Assembly: GCF_030762805.1 (NCBI RefSeq)
Contig: NZ_CP129113.1
Location: forward strand, 634,001-698,000
Direction of reading: 5' to 3'
DNA: 64,000 nucleotides
Source of the DNA: Aciduricibacillus chroicocephali
GTDB lineage: Bacteria > Bacillota > Bacilli > Bacillales > Amphibacillaceae
The notes under the pieces are model-generated. The model had not been told where the DNA came from. It was given only the letters and a program-made list of their open reading frames with translations, and did not search any database. The position numbers and the translations under genes are program-made. Shown here one piece after another: positions 36,902 to 49,790 of this stretch. Each line of letters opens with the position of its first letter. Positions within the stretch are counted from its first letter, which is position 1.

Positions 36902-38149
36902 ATGAACATACTTGTCATCGGACGCGGTGGCCGCGAACATGCCATTGTCCAAAAGCTTGCCGAGAGTGCACAAGCAGATACAATATATGCAGCACCAGGT
37001 AATGCAGGTATCGCAAACATTGCTACATGTGTCGCCATTGATGAAATGGATTTTGGTGCACTTATCGACTTTGCAAAGAATGAAAATATCGGTCTGACAA
37101 TTGTTGGACCGGAAGCACCGCTCAGCGCCGGTATTGTGGACAAATTCCAGCAAGCTGGTCTTCGTGTCTTTGGACCTTCGGAAGCTGCAGCTGCAATCGA
37201 GGGTAGCAAAAGCTTTGCGAAAGATTTCATGAAAAAACATGATGTTCCTACAGCTGCCTATGAAGTTTTTGCAGATCCTGAAAAGGCAAAAGCATATATC
37301 CGCAAGCAAGGTGCACCAATCGTAATTAAAGCGGATGGACTTGCTGCCGGAAAAGGTGTTGTCGTGGCAGAGACAGTTGAGGAAGCTGAACAAGCTGTAG
37401 ATGACATGCTTGTTTCCAAAGCCTTTGCTGAGGCAGGTGCAACGGTCGTTATTGAGGAATTCCTTGCTGGTCGTGAATTTTCATTGATGGCACTTGTGAA
37501 CGGTCGCAATGTATACCCACTTACAACAGCTCGTGATCATAAACGAGCGTTTGATGGGGATGCAGGTCCAAATACGGGAGGCATGGGTTCCTATGCTCCG
37601 GTTGATGATATTCCAAGTGATGCATATGATTTTGCGGTAAAGGAAATTGTCCAGAAGACTGCTGATGGCATGGCAGATGAGGGCGAGCCATTTACAGGTA
37701 TTCTCTACGCAGGTCTCATGATGACCGAACAAGGTCCTAAAGTGATTGAATTCAACGCTCGTTTCGGTGACCCTGAGACGCAAGTAATTTTGCCGCTTAT
37801 GCAAAATGATTTTGTTCAAGTTGTAAATGATGTCCTGGATGAGAAAAATCCTTCTTTGAAATGGAAAGATGGCTACTGCCTTGGAGTCGTTGTAGCTTCA
37901 GCAGGATATCCGGGAAGCTACGCCAAAGGCAAGGAACTTCCTGAATTGCATGAAAAGGCAGATACGTATTTTGTTCATGCAGGGACGAAGAAACAAGATG
38001 GAAATTTTGTCTCTGATGGCGGACGTGTTCTATTCGCAGGAGCTTACGGATCCACTTTTGCTGAAGCTCGTAAAAAGGCATATGATGCTATTTCGCCGTT
38101 TGAAGGAAACGAAGAATTCTTCTACAGAACGGATATTGGCGAAAAATAA
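36902..38149 (+). CDS. purD: Phosphoribosylamine-glycine ligase
   Basis: ATP-grasp GAR synthetase of 415 residues, the second pathway step. VIGRGGREHAI opens the protein; PIVIKADGLAAGKGV and GREFSLMAL are ATP-grasp motifs; EFNARFGDPETQ holds metal ligands. AAAGGCGGAATTCC precedes ATG 36902. It is the last gene of the operon and is followed by a strong terminator, as in B. subtilis. Confidence 0.96.
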   Translation: MNILVIGRGGREHAIVQKLAESAQADTIYAAPGNAGIANIATCVAIDEMDFGALIDFAKNENIGLTIVGPEAPLSAGIVDKFQQAGLRVFGPSEAAAAIEGSKSFAKDFMKKHDVPTAAYEVFADPEKAKAYIRKQGAPIVIKADGLAAGKGVVVAETVEEAEQAVDDMLVSKAFAEAGATVVIEEFLAGREFSLMALVNGRNVYPLTTARDHKRAFDGDAGPNTGGMGSYAPVDDIPSDAYDFAVKEIVQKTADGMADEGEPFTGILYAGLMMTEQGPKVIEFNARFGDPETQVILPLMQNDFVQVVNDVLDEKNPSLKWKDGYCLGVVVASAGYPGSYAKGKELPELHEKADTYFVHAGTKKQDGNFVSDGGRVLFAGAYGSTFAEARKKAYDAISPFEGNEEFFYRTDIGEK

Positions 38150-38185
38150 TATAAGTGTGTCAAGACTTCCCGCGTGATTATGCAG

Positions 38186-38237
38186 GGGCTGTTTTCTGAG
38201 AGTCTATTAGATCTCTTGGGGAACAGCTCTTTTTTGT
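38186..38237 (+). terminator. pur operon terminator
   Basis: GGGCTGTT pairs with AACAGCTC, with an inner GAGAG/CTCTT stem; TTTTTTG follows. Confidence 0.8.
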
Positions 38238-38328
38238 TTGGGAAGGGTATAGTGCTTTTATCATTTAGCTCTTTAACGTATAATAGTGTCAACATATGAT
38301 AACAGTTTGCGGAAGGCGGAGATGCGAG

Positions 38329-39324
38329 ATGAGAAGAAGTCTGCTGATCATTGCTTGTAGTTTAGTAGTACTTCTCGCTGCTTGTTCAGGCGACAAAGAA
38401 ACGAAAATGAAAGGTAAGGAAGGAATTTCCCCCCTAACAGGTGAGAAAACATCAAATGCCAATGCGCGCCCTGTCGCCATTATGGTGAACAACCACACGA
38501 AAGCTAGGCCACAGACAGGTCTCAGCAAGGCGGATATCGTTTTTGAGATTCTTGCAGAAGGGAATATTACGCGATTCCTTGCCATCTATCAAAGTGAAGA
38601 GCCAGACGAGGTGGGGCCTGTACGCAGCGCAAGAGAGTATTATTTTAAGCTTGCAGAAGGTTATGATGCGCTCTATGTCTACCATGGAGCGGCAAAGTTT
38701 GTGGATAAGTTGATTCAGGACGATGGCATTGACTACATTAACGGCGCCCAACATGATAATGACGGCAAACTCTTCATCCGTTCATCTGATCGAGAGGCAC
38801 CACATAACTCTTATGTTCAGTTCGGTGCAATCCAAGATGAAGCGAAACGAGAAGGATAAGCTTTGACGACAAACCAAAAGCCGCTTCCGTTTATAAAATC
38901 AGGAGAAGAACCTGAAGGCAAGGGAGTAAGCTCTGTCAAAGTGACCTATTCAGATAATGATGCTTATAACCCGGTCTTCCAATATAACTCAGAAGATAAG
39001 AATTATACACGTTCAGCAGGCGGTGAGCAGACAACAGATAAAGATACGGGAAATCCTGTATCTGTTGCGAATCTTCTTGTAATTGAAGCGCCACATGAGG
39101 TGTTTGACAATGAAGGACGCCGTAAGATTGACCTGGAATCAGGTGGTGTCGGTTATTTGTTCCAGAAGGGTAAAGAGCAGCGCATTCACTGGGAAAATGA
39201 GAATGGACGGATCATTGCTCTGAAGAACGGGAAAGAAGTCGGTTTCGTGCCAGGCAAAGCATGGATCAGTGTCGTTCCGGACAATCCTGGAGCAGAATCC
39301 GCAATTCAGACAGCAAACGAATAA
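38329..39324 (+). pseudogene. yerB: DUF3048 lipoprotein YerB, interrupted by an in-frame TAA
   Basis: The reading frame starts at ATG 38329 and gives a lipoprotein signal ending LLAACSG, then a DUF3048 domain with PVAIMVNNHTKARPQTG and GPVRSAREYY. At 38857-38859 TAA follows EAKREG. The same frame then continues without shift (ALTTNQKPLPFIKSGE) to the normal end at 39324, so one base change (probably TAT to TAA) splits a 331-codon gene. The 5' product would be about 176 residues. The 3' part has a possible TTG restart but no ribosome site. Position before yerC is as in B. subtilis. A sequencing error is possible. Confidence 0.82.
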
Positions 39325-39342
39325 GAAAGCGGGAGATCAACA

Positions 39343-39639
39343 GTGCAAATCGATAAATTACGTGGAGAACAGCTTGACCAGCTGTTTGATGCGATTCTAT
39401 CTTTGAAAGACAGAGAAGAGTGTTACAAGCTATTCGATGATTTGGCGACAATGAGTGAGATTCATTCCTTGTCTCAACGCTTCCAAGTTGCCAGAATGCT
39501 TACAGAAGGAAATACGTATAACCAGATTGAGCAGGAAACAAAAGCTTCGACCGCTACAATTTCGCGTGTCCGCCGCTGCATCGACTATGGCAGTGATGGT
39601 TATAAAATAGTTCTAGATAGGCTTAAAGAGAAAGAATAG
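39343..39639 (+). CDS. yerC: TrpR-like DNA-binding protein YerC
   Basis: 98-residue protein of the YerC/YecD family, related to the Trp repressor by its helix-turn-helix (about residues 40-85, with MSEIHSLSQRFQVAR and ASTATISRVRRCI). GTG start at 39343 with GGGAGA upstream. It lies 18 bases after yerB, as in B. subtilis, so the nonsense codon in yerB could reduce its transcription by polarity. The target genes are not known to me. Confidence 0.92.
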   Translation: MQIDKLRGEQLDQLFDAILSLKDREECYKLFDDLATMSEIHSLSQRFQVARMLTEGNTYNQIEQETKASTATISRVRRCIDYGSDGYKIVLDRLKEKE

Positions 39640-39647
39640 ATTGCAAG

Positions 39648-39677
39648 AGCACATTGCCAAGGGCGATGTGCTTTTTT
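39648..39677 (+). terminator. yerB-yerC terminator
   Basis: AGCACATTGCC and GGCGATGTGCT pair around AAG, followed by TTTTTC. Confidence 0.88.
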
Positions 39678-39829
39678 CTTTGACTAAGTGCTTATTTCTG
39701 TATTATTACTTACAAAATTTAATGGGGAGCGTTATAAATACGCCTCAGGTCCTAGTCAGATTATAACCAAGGTACGTTATCGAAAAGTGCGTGCCAAGGT
39801 AAGATAAATACAAGGAAGGAGGCGAAGAG

Positions 39830-40168
39830 ATGAAAAAATTCCTCTTGTTTCTAGCAGGACTTACAGCACTAATTGTTGCCTTCGCGATGATCGGTCCGAT
39901 GGTTCTATTGGGAGTCAGTGTATGGCTGCTTTATATTGTGTTCAAACAGTTCATGAGAAGTGGCTCTGTAATTGGAAAAATCGCTTGGCTTATTATTGGG
40001 CTTGTCATTCTAAGCATGGCAGTTTCCCATATTTACGCTTTGATCGGACTGGCTGCAGCATACGCTGTCTATTACATCTACAAACAACTGAGAAAGCCTG
40101 AGCCTGAAATTGTAAAGGATCCATTCACAAATTTTGAAAAAGAGTGGAATGAACTGCACCATTATTAA
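39830..40168 (+). CDS. Small membrane protein, LiaI-like position
   Basis: 112 residues, with three or four hydrophobic segments and a polar C-terminal tail (about 88-112, DPFTNFEKEWNEL). It precedes the PspA/LiaH gene by 24 bases and probably anchors it at the membrane, as LiaI does for LiaH in B. subtilis; the sequence itself does not prove this. AAGGAGG precedes ATG 39830. The promoter region (39678-39829) must hold the LiaR site; GGTCCTAGTC at 39748 is the best-looking candidate but is not a firm match. Confidence 0.72.
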   Translation: MKKFLLFLAGLTALIVAFAMIGPMVLLGVSVWLLYIVFKQFMRSGSVIGKIAWLIIGLVILSMAVSHIYALIGLAAAYAVYYIYKQLRKPEPEIVKDPFTNFEKEWNELHHY

Positions 40169-40192
40169 TGAATTGAAAAGGGGACATGAAAA

Positions 40193-40819
40193 ATGCCAAA
40201 TCTATTCCAACGTATTAAAGAATCCATTTCTTCTGATATTCACCAGCTGCTTGATCAAAAGGAACAGAAGAATCCACTTGGAGCACTGAACCATTATTTG
40301 CGCCAGAGTGAGCAGGAAAAGGAAAAGGTTCGCAAGCTGATTGAACGCCAATTCAAATTGAAAGATGAATTCACAAGAGAATATCATAAAGCGGATGATC
40401 TTGCGAAAAAACGCCTGAAGCAAGCTGAAATTGCAGAACGCGCAGGTGAAAAGGACATGTATGATTTCGCGATGCAAGAGTATGAGGAATATAAGGCACG
40501 AGCAGATCGTATGCAAGCCTCGCGTGAAGAAGCTGTAGAACAGCTCGCCCGTCTTGAAGAGAAATTCGAGCAGATGAAACACAAGCTGAAAGACATGCAT
40601 TTGCGCCGAATGGAACTAATGGGAAGAGAGAATATCGCTCGAGCCAATTATCGTATGGACAAGGTTATGGACGAATCAGCAGATAAGCCATTCTCAAGAT
40701 TTGCAGAAATCGAATCTTATATCGAAGGTCTTGAATATAAGGTGGAGCATGCGTACAAGCGCAGTACATTCGACCAGAAGATTGCCAGACTGGAAAGAGA
40801 ATTTGAAAAGGCAGAGTGA
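40193..40819 (+). CDS. liaH: PspA/IM30 family phage-shock protein, LiaH-like
   Basis: 208 residues, almost entirely coiled coil (about 25-205), starting NLFQRIKESISSDIHQLLDQ, the PspA N-terminal amphipathic helix and linker. PspA/LiaH proteins form large rings that bind stressed membranes. LiaH in B. subtilis is the main target of LiaFSR and responds to lipid-II-binding antibiotics. Here the gene is directly followed by liaF, liaS and liaR, which supports LiaH rather than another PspA. Confidence 0.88.
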   Translation: MPNLFQRIKESISSDIHQLLDQKEQKNPLGALNHYLRQSEQEKEKVRKLIERQFKLKDEFTREYHKADDLAKKRLKQAEIAERAGEKDMYDFAMQEYEEYKARADRMQASREEAVEQLARLEEKFEQMKHKLKDMHLRRMELMGRENIARANYRMDKVMDESADKPFSRFAEIESYIEGLEYKVEHAYKRSTFDQKIARLEREFEKAE

Positions 40820-40894
40820 AATTAAATCATGATATAATGGGAGGCGCGAATTGATCGTGTCTCTTTATTTTTAGTACGAGCAGGGAGGTGCCCC

Positions 40895-41632
40895 GTGTTC
40901 AATAGACTATCAACAAATACAGTTAGCTGGATTCTCATCATTGGGGTGATCCTCCTTGCTGTCGAAGTGTTCTTTTTCAGAGGAGGTATGATTGTTACGG
41001 CTTTCATCGCAGGCCTGATCACCTACTTTGGCTGGAAGCATTTCAACCGGACGACTGGTAAAGTCATCTTTTGGATTGGCCTTGCATGGCTTGTTTTCTC
41101 CGTCCTGAATACACTCGCGGTAAGGTTTATTCTTGTTGCTTGCATTGTCCTCTTTATCCTTGATTACAACAAATCCAGGAAATTAAAGGAGCGGTTAAAT
41201 CCAAATCGGTTCCAGAATGCGAGTGAGGAAGATTCAGAGAAACTTGTCAAGGTGGAGCCTTTGATTGACAGCCGCCTATTCGGAGAGGAACGGACAGATG
41301 ATCAGCCATACAAATTCCGTGATATCAATATACACAGTTTATATGGAGATAAAATCATCGATCTTGGCAATACGATTTTACCTGATGATGTAGCTGTTAT
41401 CTCGATTCGCCAGCTTGTCGGGAATATTGTAATCTACGTACCTTATGATGTTGAAGTGAGCATCCATCATAGTTCCGTTTTTGGAAGGGCTTATATTTTT
41501 GGTGAATTCAATGGGAGTCTTGTGAACAAGTCCTTACAATATGAAACGGAGCGATATGGCGAGAATATCCTGCCAAGGGTGAAAATCATCACTTCGCTCA
41601 TCTCCGGAGATATTGAGGTGAGACGAATATGA
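40895..41632 (+). CDS. liaF: Envelope-stress negative regulator LiaF
   Basis: 245 residues. An N-terminal membrane part has about four helices (10-95), followed by a beta-helical C-terminal domain with KIIDLGNTILPDDVAVISIRQ-type repeats (about 145-240). In B. subtilis LiaF keeps LiaS inactive without stress. GTG start at 40895 with GGGAGGTG upstream. The stop overlaps liaS in ATGA. Confidence 0.9.
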   Translation: MFNRLSTNTVSWILIIGVILLAVEVFFFRGGMIVTAFIAGLITYFGWKHFNRTTGKVIFWIGLAWLVFSVLNTLAVRFILVACIVLFILDYNKSRKLKERLNPNRFQNASEEDSEKLVKVEPLIDSRLFGEERTDDQPYKFRDINIHSLYGDKIIDLGNTILPDDVAVISIRQLVGNIVIYVPYDVEVSIHHSSVFGRAYIFGEFNGSLVNKSLQYETERYGENILPRVKIITSLISGDIEVRRI

Positions 41633-42675
41633 AACAGATCTTCCGGCAGTTTCTCGCGAGTATTCTATATAGTGCCCTCATCATGATTGGGGCAGCTGTC
41701 ATTCTATTTTTCTTTTTCCCGCTGGAGGACTGGACACTTCTATATAAAAAAGTTTTATATGATGTGCCATTCATTATCTGGTTCCTCAGTATTGCTGTTA
41801 TGATCGGTGGGATTGCAGGATTGATCATAGGGATCCGTGATAGAACAAAGATCCATAAAGTTGAAAAAGGTCTGGATGACCTGATACGTGAACAAAAAGT
41901 TTCAACTTCATTTGATAAAGTGAAGGAACTTGAAGCGATCCAGTATCGTTTGCATCAGTTGCAGGAAATTTTCCGTTTACATGCGGAACAGTCGCAGAAG
42001 CTTGCAACAAAACGAAGTGAATCTAGAGAACAGAGTCTTCAGGAAGTCGTCATACAGGAACGGAATCGACTGGCGCGAGAACTCCATGACTCGGTGAGCC
42101 AGCAGTTGTTCGCAGCTTCAATGATGATGTCAGCATTTAATGAAATGAATCATCTTGAAAATGAAACAGGCAGAAAGCAACTGCAGATGATTGAGAATAT
42201 GATCCAGCAATCCCAGATGGAAATGCGTGCTCTGCTTCTGCATCTTCGTCCTGTACCACTGAAAGGTAAATCGCTTCAGGAAGGTACGAGAGAGCTACTT
42301 ACAGAATTAAAGCAGAAAATCGTACTTGAGATTGATTGGAAGATAGAAGATTTTCCAATTGAAAAAGGGATTGAGGATCAGCTGTTCCGCATCCTTCAAG
42401 AATCGGTTTCGAATACTTTGCGTCATGCAGAGGCGACCCAGTTGCATGTTTTGCTCATTCAGCGCGATGAATGGATCATCTTGCGTGTTACCGATGACGG
42501 TAAAGGCTTCGATGTGAATGAGGCGAAGACGACATCATATGGGCTAAGCAATATGAATGAACGGGCTTTTGAAGCCGGCGGTACATTCAAAGTTGTCAGC
42601 CTTCCTGGCGATGGAACGATTCTTGAAGTGAAGGTCCCGATATTTGCAGACAAAGCAGGTGAATTAGATGATTAG
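41629..42675 (+). CDS. liaS: Sensor histidine kinase LiaS
   Basis: 348 residues. It has two N-terminal membrane helices with a short outer loop (about 10-65), typical of intramembrane-sensing kinases. The HisKA_3 dimer domain has the phosphorylated His in RELHDSVSQQL (about 155) and the ATPase domain has VTDDGKGFD and YGLSNMNER. It works with LiaF and LiaR to sense cell-wall damage. The four-base overlap with liaF and eight-base overlap with liaR show tight coupling. Confidence 0.92.
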   Translation: MKQIFRQFLASILYSALIMIGAAVILFFFFPLEDWTLLYKKVLYDVPFIIWFLSIAVMIGGIAGLIIGIRDRTKIHKVEKGLDDLIREQKVSTSFDKVKELEAIQYRLHQLQEIFRLHAEQSQKLATKRSESREQSLQEVVIQERNRLARELHDSVSQQLFAASMMMSAFNEMNHLENETGRKQLQMIENMIQQSQMEMRALLLHLRPVPLKGKSLQEGTRELLTELKQKIVLEIDWKIEDFPIEKGIEDQLFRILQESVSNTLRHAEATQLHVLLIQRDEWIILRVTDDGKGFDVNEAKTTSYGLSNMNERAFEAGGTFKVVSLPGDGTILEVKVPIFADKAGELDD

Positions 42676-43297
42676 CATTTTGATTGCGGATGATCATGAA
42701 ATGGTGCGGATTGGTGTCTCTTCCTATCTTATGGCTCAGCCGGATATGGAAGTGATCGGTGAAGCGGATGACGGAGGGCCGGCTGTAAAACTGGCTCTTG
42801 AGCTGAAACCTGACATCATTCTGATGGATCTTGTCATGAAACAGATGGATGGTATTGAAGCGACCCGGCAGATTATTGAATCATGGCCAGAGGCGAAGAT
42901 TATTATTGTCACAAGCTTCATAGATGATGAAAAAGTCTATCCGGCGCTTGAGGCAGGAGCGGTCAGCTATATGCTGAAGACTTCCAAAGCAGGAGAAATT
43001 GCCAAAGCAATCAGGTCTACATATGACGGACAATCCATTCTGGAACCTGAAGTGACGGGGAAAATAATGAACCGTGTCCGTAAACCCGCTGAAGCGAAGC
43101 ATGACCAGCTGACAGCGCGAGAGACGGAAGTGCTCCAACAAATGACGAAAGGCAAGACGAATCAAGAAATTGCGGATGAATTATTCATCTCGCTCAAAAC
43201 GGTTAAAGTACATGTCAGTAATGTACTTGCGAAACTTGAAGTCCAGGATCGGACACAAGCAGTTATCTATGCGTTCAACCATGATCTCGTCGAATAA
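42668..43297 (+). CDS. liaR: NarL-type response regulator LiaR
   Basis: 209 residues. The receiver domain has acidic ADDHE near the start, phospho-acceptor Asp in ILMDLVM (about 55), Thr/Ser in VTSF and Lys in MLKTSK. The C-terminal LuxR-type helix-turn-helix (about 145-205) has LTARETEVLQQM and TVKVHVSNVLAKL. Last gene of the lia-type operon, with its own terminator. Expected to activate the 39830-43297 operon itself. Confidence 0.94.
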   Translation: MISILIADDHEMVRIGVSSYLMAQPDMEVIGEADDGGPAVKLALELKPDIILMDLVMKQMDGIEATRQIIESWPEAKIIIVTSFIDDEKVYPALEAGAVSYMLKTSKAGEIAKAIRSTYDGQSILEPEVTGKIMNRVRKPAEAKHDQLTARETEVLQQMTKGKTNQEIADELFISLKTVKVHVSNVLAKLEVQDRTQAVIYAFNHDLVE

Positions 43298-43300
43298 TAG

Positions 43301-43334
43301 GCCGGACTGCCCTAATAGGCAGCCGGCTTTTTCT
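43301..43334 (+). terminator. lia operon terminator
   Basis: GCCGGACTGCC pairs with GGCAGCCGGC around CTAATA (one bulge), followed by TTTTT. Confidence 0.88.
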
Positions 43335-43449
43335 GGTTGATAAGAAAATTTGCAAAGTTATAGGAACGTATGTACTATTAAGGTAGCTGAAGGATAAGCA
43401 ATATGCAAGCTGCCAAATTCATCTCTTGAAGATTTTGCAGAGGTTTTTT

Positions 43450-43458
43450 TGCTATAAT
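43450..43458 (+). promoter_or_regulatory. Extended -10 promoter of pcrB-pcrA-ligA-camS
   Basis: TGCTATAAT is a perfect extended -10 located 34 bases before the pcrB start. No good -35 at standard spacing. Confidence 0.6.
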
Positions 43459-43491
43459 GGATGAACGATTGATTGTTAGGGGGAGGATACA

Positions 43492-44187
43492 TTGCTATTT
43501 TCGATGAAAGAATGGAAACACGCTTTCAAGCTTGACCCAGCTAAGGAAATTGATGATACGGATCTTGAGAAAATTTGCGAATCCGGAACAGACGGAATCA
43601 TTGTCGGTGGAACGGATAATGTAACGCTTGATGGTGTGCTTGATTTACTTGCGCGCGTTCGTCGCTATACTGTTCCATGTGTGCTCGAAGTGTCTGAATT
43701 GGATGCTGTGACACCAGGATTTGAAGGCTATCTTATTCCGATGGTGATGAATTCACAAGTTAAAAAATGGATGATGGATCTGCAGCATGAAGCAGTGAAA
43801 CAATATAAAAATGTAATGAATTGGGAAGAAATGTTCGTTGAAGGATATTGCATACTCAATCCTGAAGCGAAGGCATACAAACAGGCAGATTGCCGCATGC
43901 CGGATGCAGATGACGTACTTGCCTATGCATACATGGCCGAGCATTTTTACCACCTGCCGATTTTTTACTTGGAATACAGCGGTACATATGGTGATCCAGA
44001 CCTTGTAAGACGAGTGAAGGGAGAACTGGAATCGACGCAGCTCTTCTATGGAGGAGGCATTGAGACGCCAGAGCAGGCTAGAGAAATGGCCGAGCATGCT
44101 GATACAGTCGTAATTGGCAATGTTGTTTATACCAATCTGAAGCAAGCTATTAAGACAGTGAAAGCTGTCAAAGAAATTACGAAATAA
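43492..44187 (+). CDS. pcrB: Heptaprenylglyceryl phosphate synthase
   Basis: Transfers heptaprenyl from its diphosphate to sn-glycerol-1-phosphate, an archaeal-type ether-lipid step found in Bacillales. 231 residues with a TIM-barrel phosphate site: CESGTDGIIVGGTDNVT near the N-terminus, the conserved EGYCILNP, FYLEYSGTYG, FYGGGI and VIGNVVY. TTG start at 43492 follows GGGGGAGG; an ATG at 43504 is possible. First gene of the pcrB-pcrA-ligA-camS operon, in the same order as in B. subtilis. Confidence 0.93.
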   Translation: MLFSMKEWKHAFKLDPAKEIDDTDLEKICESGTDGIIVGGTDNVTLDGVLDLLARVRRYTVPCVLEVSELDAVTPGFEGYLIPMVMNSQVKKWMMDLQHEAVKQYKNVMNWEEMFVEGYCILNPEAKAYKQADCRMPDADDVLAYAYMAEHFYHLPIFYLEYSGTYGDPDLVRRVKGELESTQLFYGGGIETPEQAREMAEHADTVVIGNVVYTNLKQAIKTVKAVKEITK

Positions 44188-44202
44188 AGGCGGTATCTTA
44201 AA

Positions 44203-48444
<4,242 letters not shown>

Positions 48445-48445
<1 letters not shown>

Positions 48446-49665
48446 TGAAAAAGGCAGCCGCCATTTTGCTGTCGGTGCTGCTTCTTGCAAGCTGTGCACC
48501 GAACAAAAATGATGAACTTGTCCAGAACAAGGACTCAAAAGAGAAAAAAGAAACACCGTCAATCGTGCCGAGCTACCAGCTTTCTGACTCAACGTACAAA
48601 ATCATCCTTCCATTCCGACCGAGCAAAGCGCGCGGCGTCATTGATAACCAGATTGCCAACCGTGTTGATATTGATGAACTGGAAGAAGGTCTGAAGCGTC
48701 ATTCCACTGACGAATTCAGTCCGGATGATTATTATTTTGAAGAAGGCCAGTATTTGACTGAGGACATGGTTTACGATTGGCTTGGGCGCAATCTGACTAA
48801 AAAACAAATAGATAAAGAAGTGAAAGAAACAGCAGATAAAAAACGCAAAGAAGGATATACGGTCGACGAGCAGGAAATTCGTGATGGTCTGCAAAATGGC
48901 CTCAATCCTCCGATTGCAGAAGATGCGAAAGAAAAAGATTACCGTGACCATCCGCGCTACCTTTCCCATATTCTAGAGCAAGATTATTTGCGCAAGAAAG
49001 ATGATGACACTGTTGAACTTGCGGGTATTTCCATCGGTCTTGCCTTGAAATCGGTCTATCGTTTCCAGACAGAGATTGGCGGACCTTACTATTATGAAAA
49101 AATTCCTAAAGCTGAAATGGAGAAAAACGGTAAGGAAATCGCTCAGAAAGTTGTAGATCGTGTTCGCAAAATCAAAGGGTTGAAGAATGTGCCAATCGTC
49201 ATTGCGTTGTACCGGGAAGAAGCCCAGGATTCTCCTGTTGCTGGCGACTTTGTTTCCAAAACGATTGTTGACGAAGGGGAAACACAAATTGGCAAGTGGA
49301 ACAAGATTGATGAAAAGCATGTATTGTTCCCATCCGACAATGCAAAGAAAAATCATTTTGATGATAATCAGGCGATCAAGAGCTTTGGTGATGATATAGC
49401 GAAGTATTTCCCTAACTATGTCGGTATTGTCGGTGAAGGCTTCTATGTTAATAAGGACCTTCAACGTCTTACAATCCGTGTGCCGATTGAGTTTTACGGA
49501 AAGAGTGAAGTGACCGGATTTACGCAGTATGCTTATGGGCTGATTCAGGAGAAGTTCCCTGAGCATTATGATCTTGAAGTTCAGATTTCTTCAAATGAAA
49601 AGCTTGAAAGTTTGATTACAAGAGAAAAAGGGGATAAGAAACCTGTCGTGCATATACTCCATTAA
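48445..49665 (+). CDS. camS: CamS family sex-pheromone-like lipoprotein
   Basis: 406 residues with a lipoprotein signal ending LLLASCAP (Cys about 17). The CamS/YerH family is named for Enterococcus/Staphylococcus pheromone precursors, whose signal peptides release the peptide; that role is not shown in Bacillaceae. The mature protein has a linker, then a repeated alpha/beta domain with VPIVIALYREE and FVSKTIVDEGE. Translationally coupled to ligA. B. subtilis YerH occupies the same place. Confidence 0.9.
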
Positions 49666-49683
49666 GGCCCCTTTTTGAGATAT

Positions 49684-49756
49684 AAGGACAAAAACCAGAA
49701 AGTCGTGTTCCTGCTTCGCCAGGGCGCCAAAGGCCTGGTTTTTGTCCTTTTCTTTA
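49684..49756 (+). terminator. Large-loop terminator after camS
   Basis: AAGGACAAAAACCA and TGGTTTTTGTCCTT form a perfect 14-bp stem closing a 38-base loop with internal GC-rich pairing, followed by TTCTTT. Confidence 0.75.
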
Positions 49757-49790
49757 AGTGTGCCGAATTCAGGCAGGAGGTTGTTATGTT

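Noticed and set aside
38863-39324. A separate gene for the 3' half of yerB starting at TTG 38863
   Set aside because: No ribosome site, and the frame is continuous with the upstream half across one TAA; better explained as one broken gene.
39678-39829. LiaR operator upstream of the lia-type operon
   Set aside because: GGTCCTAGTC and a direct repeat CCAAGGTA (39767, 39794) are visible, but I could not match the known LiaR site with confidence.
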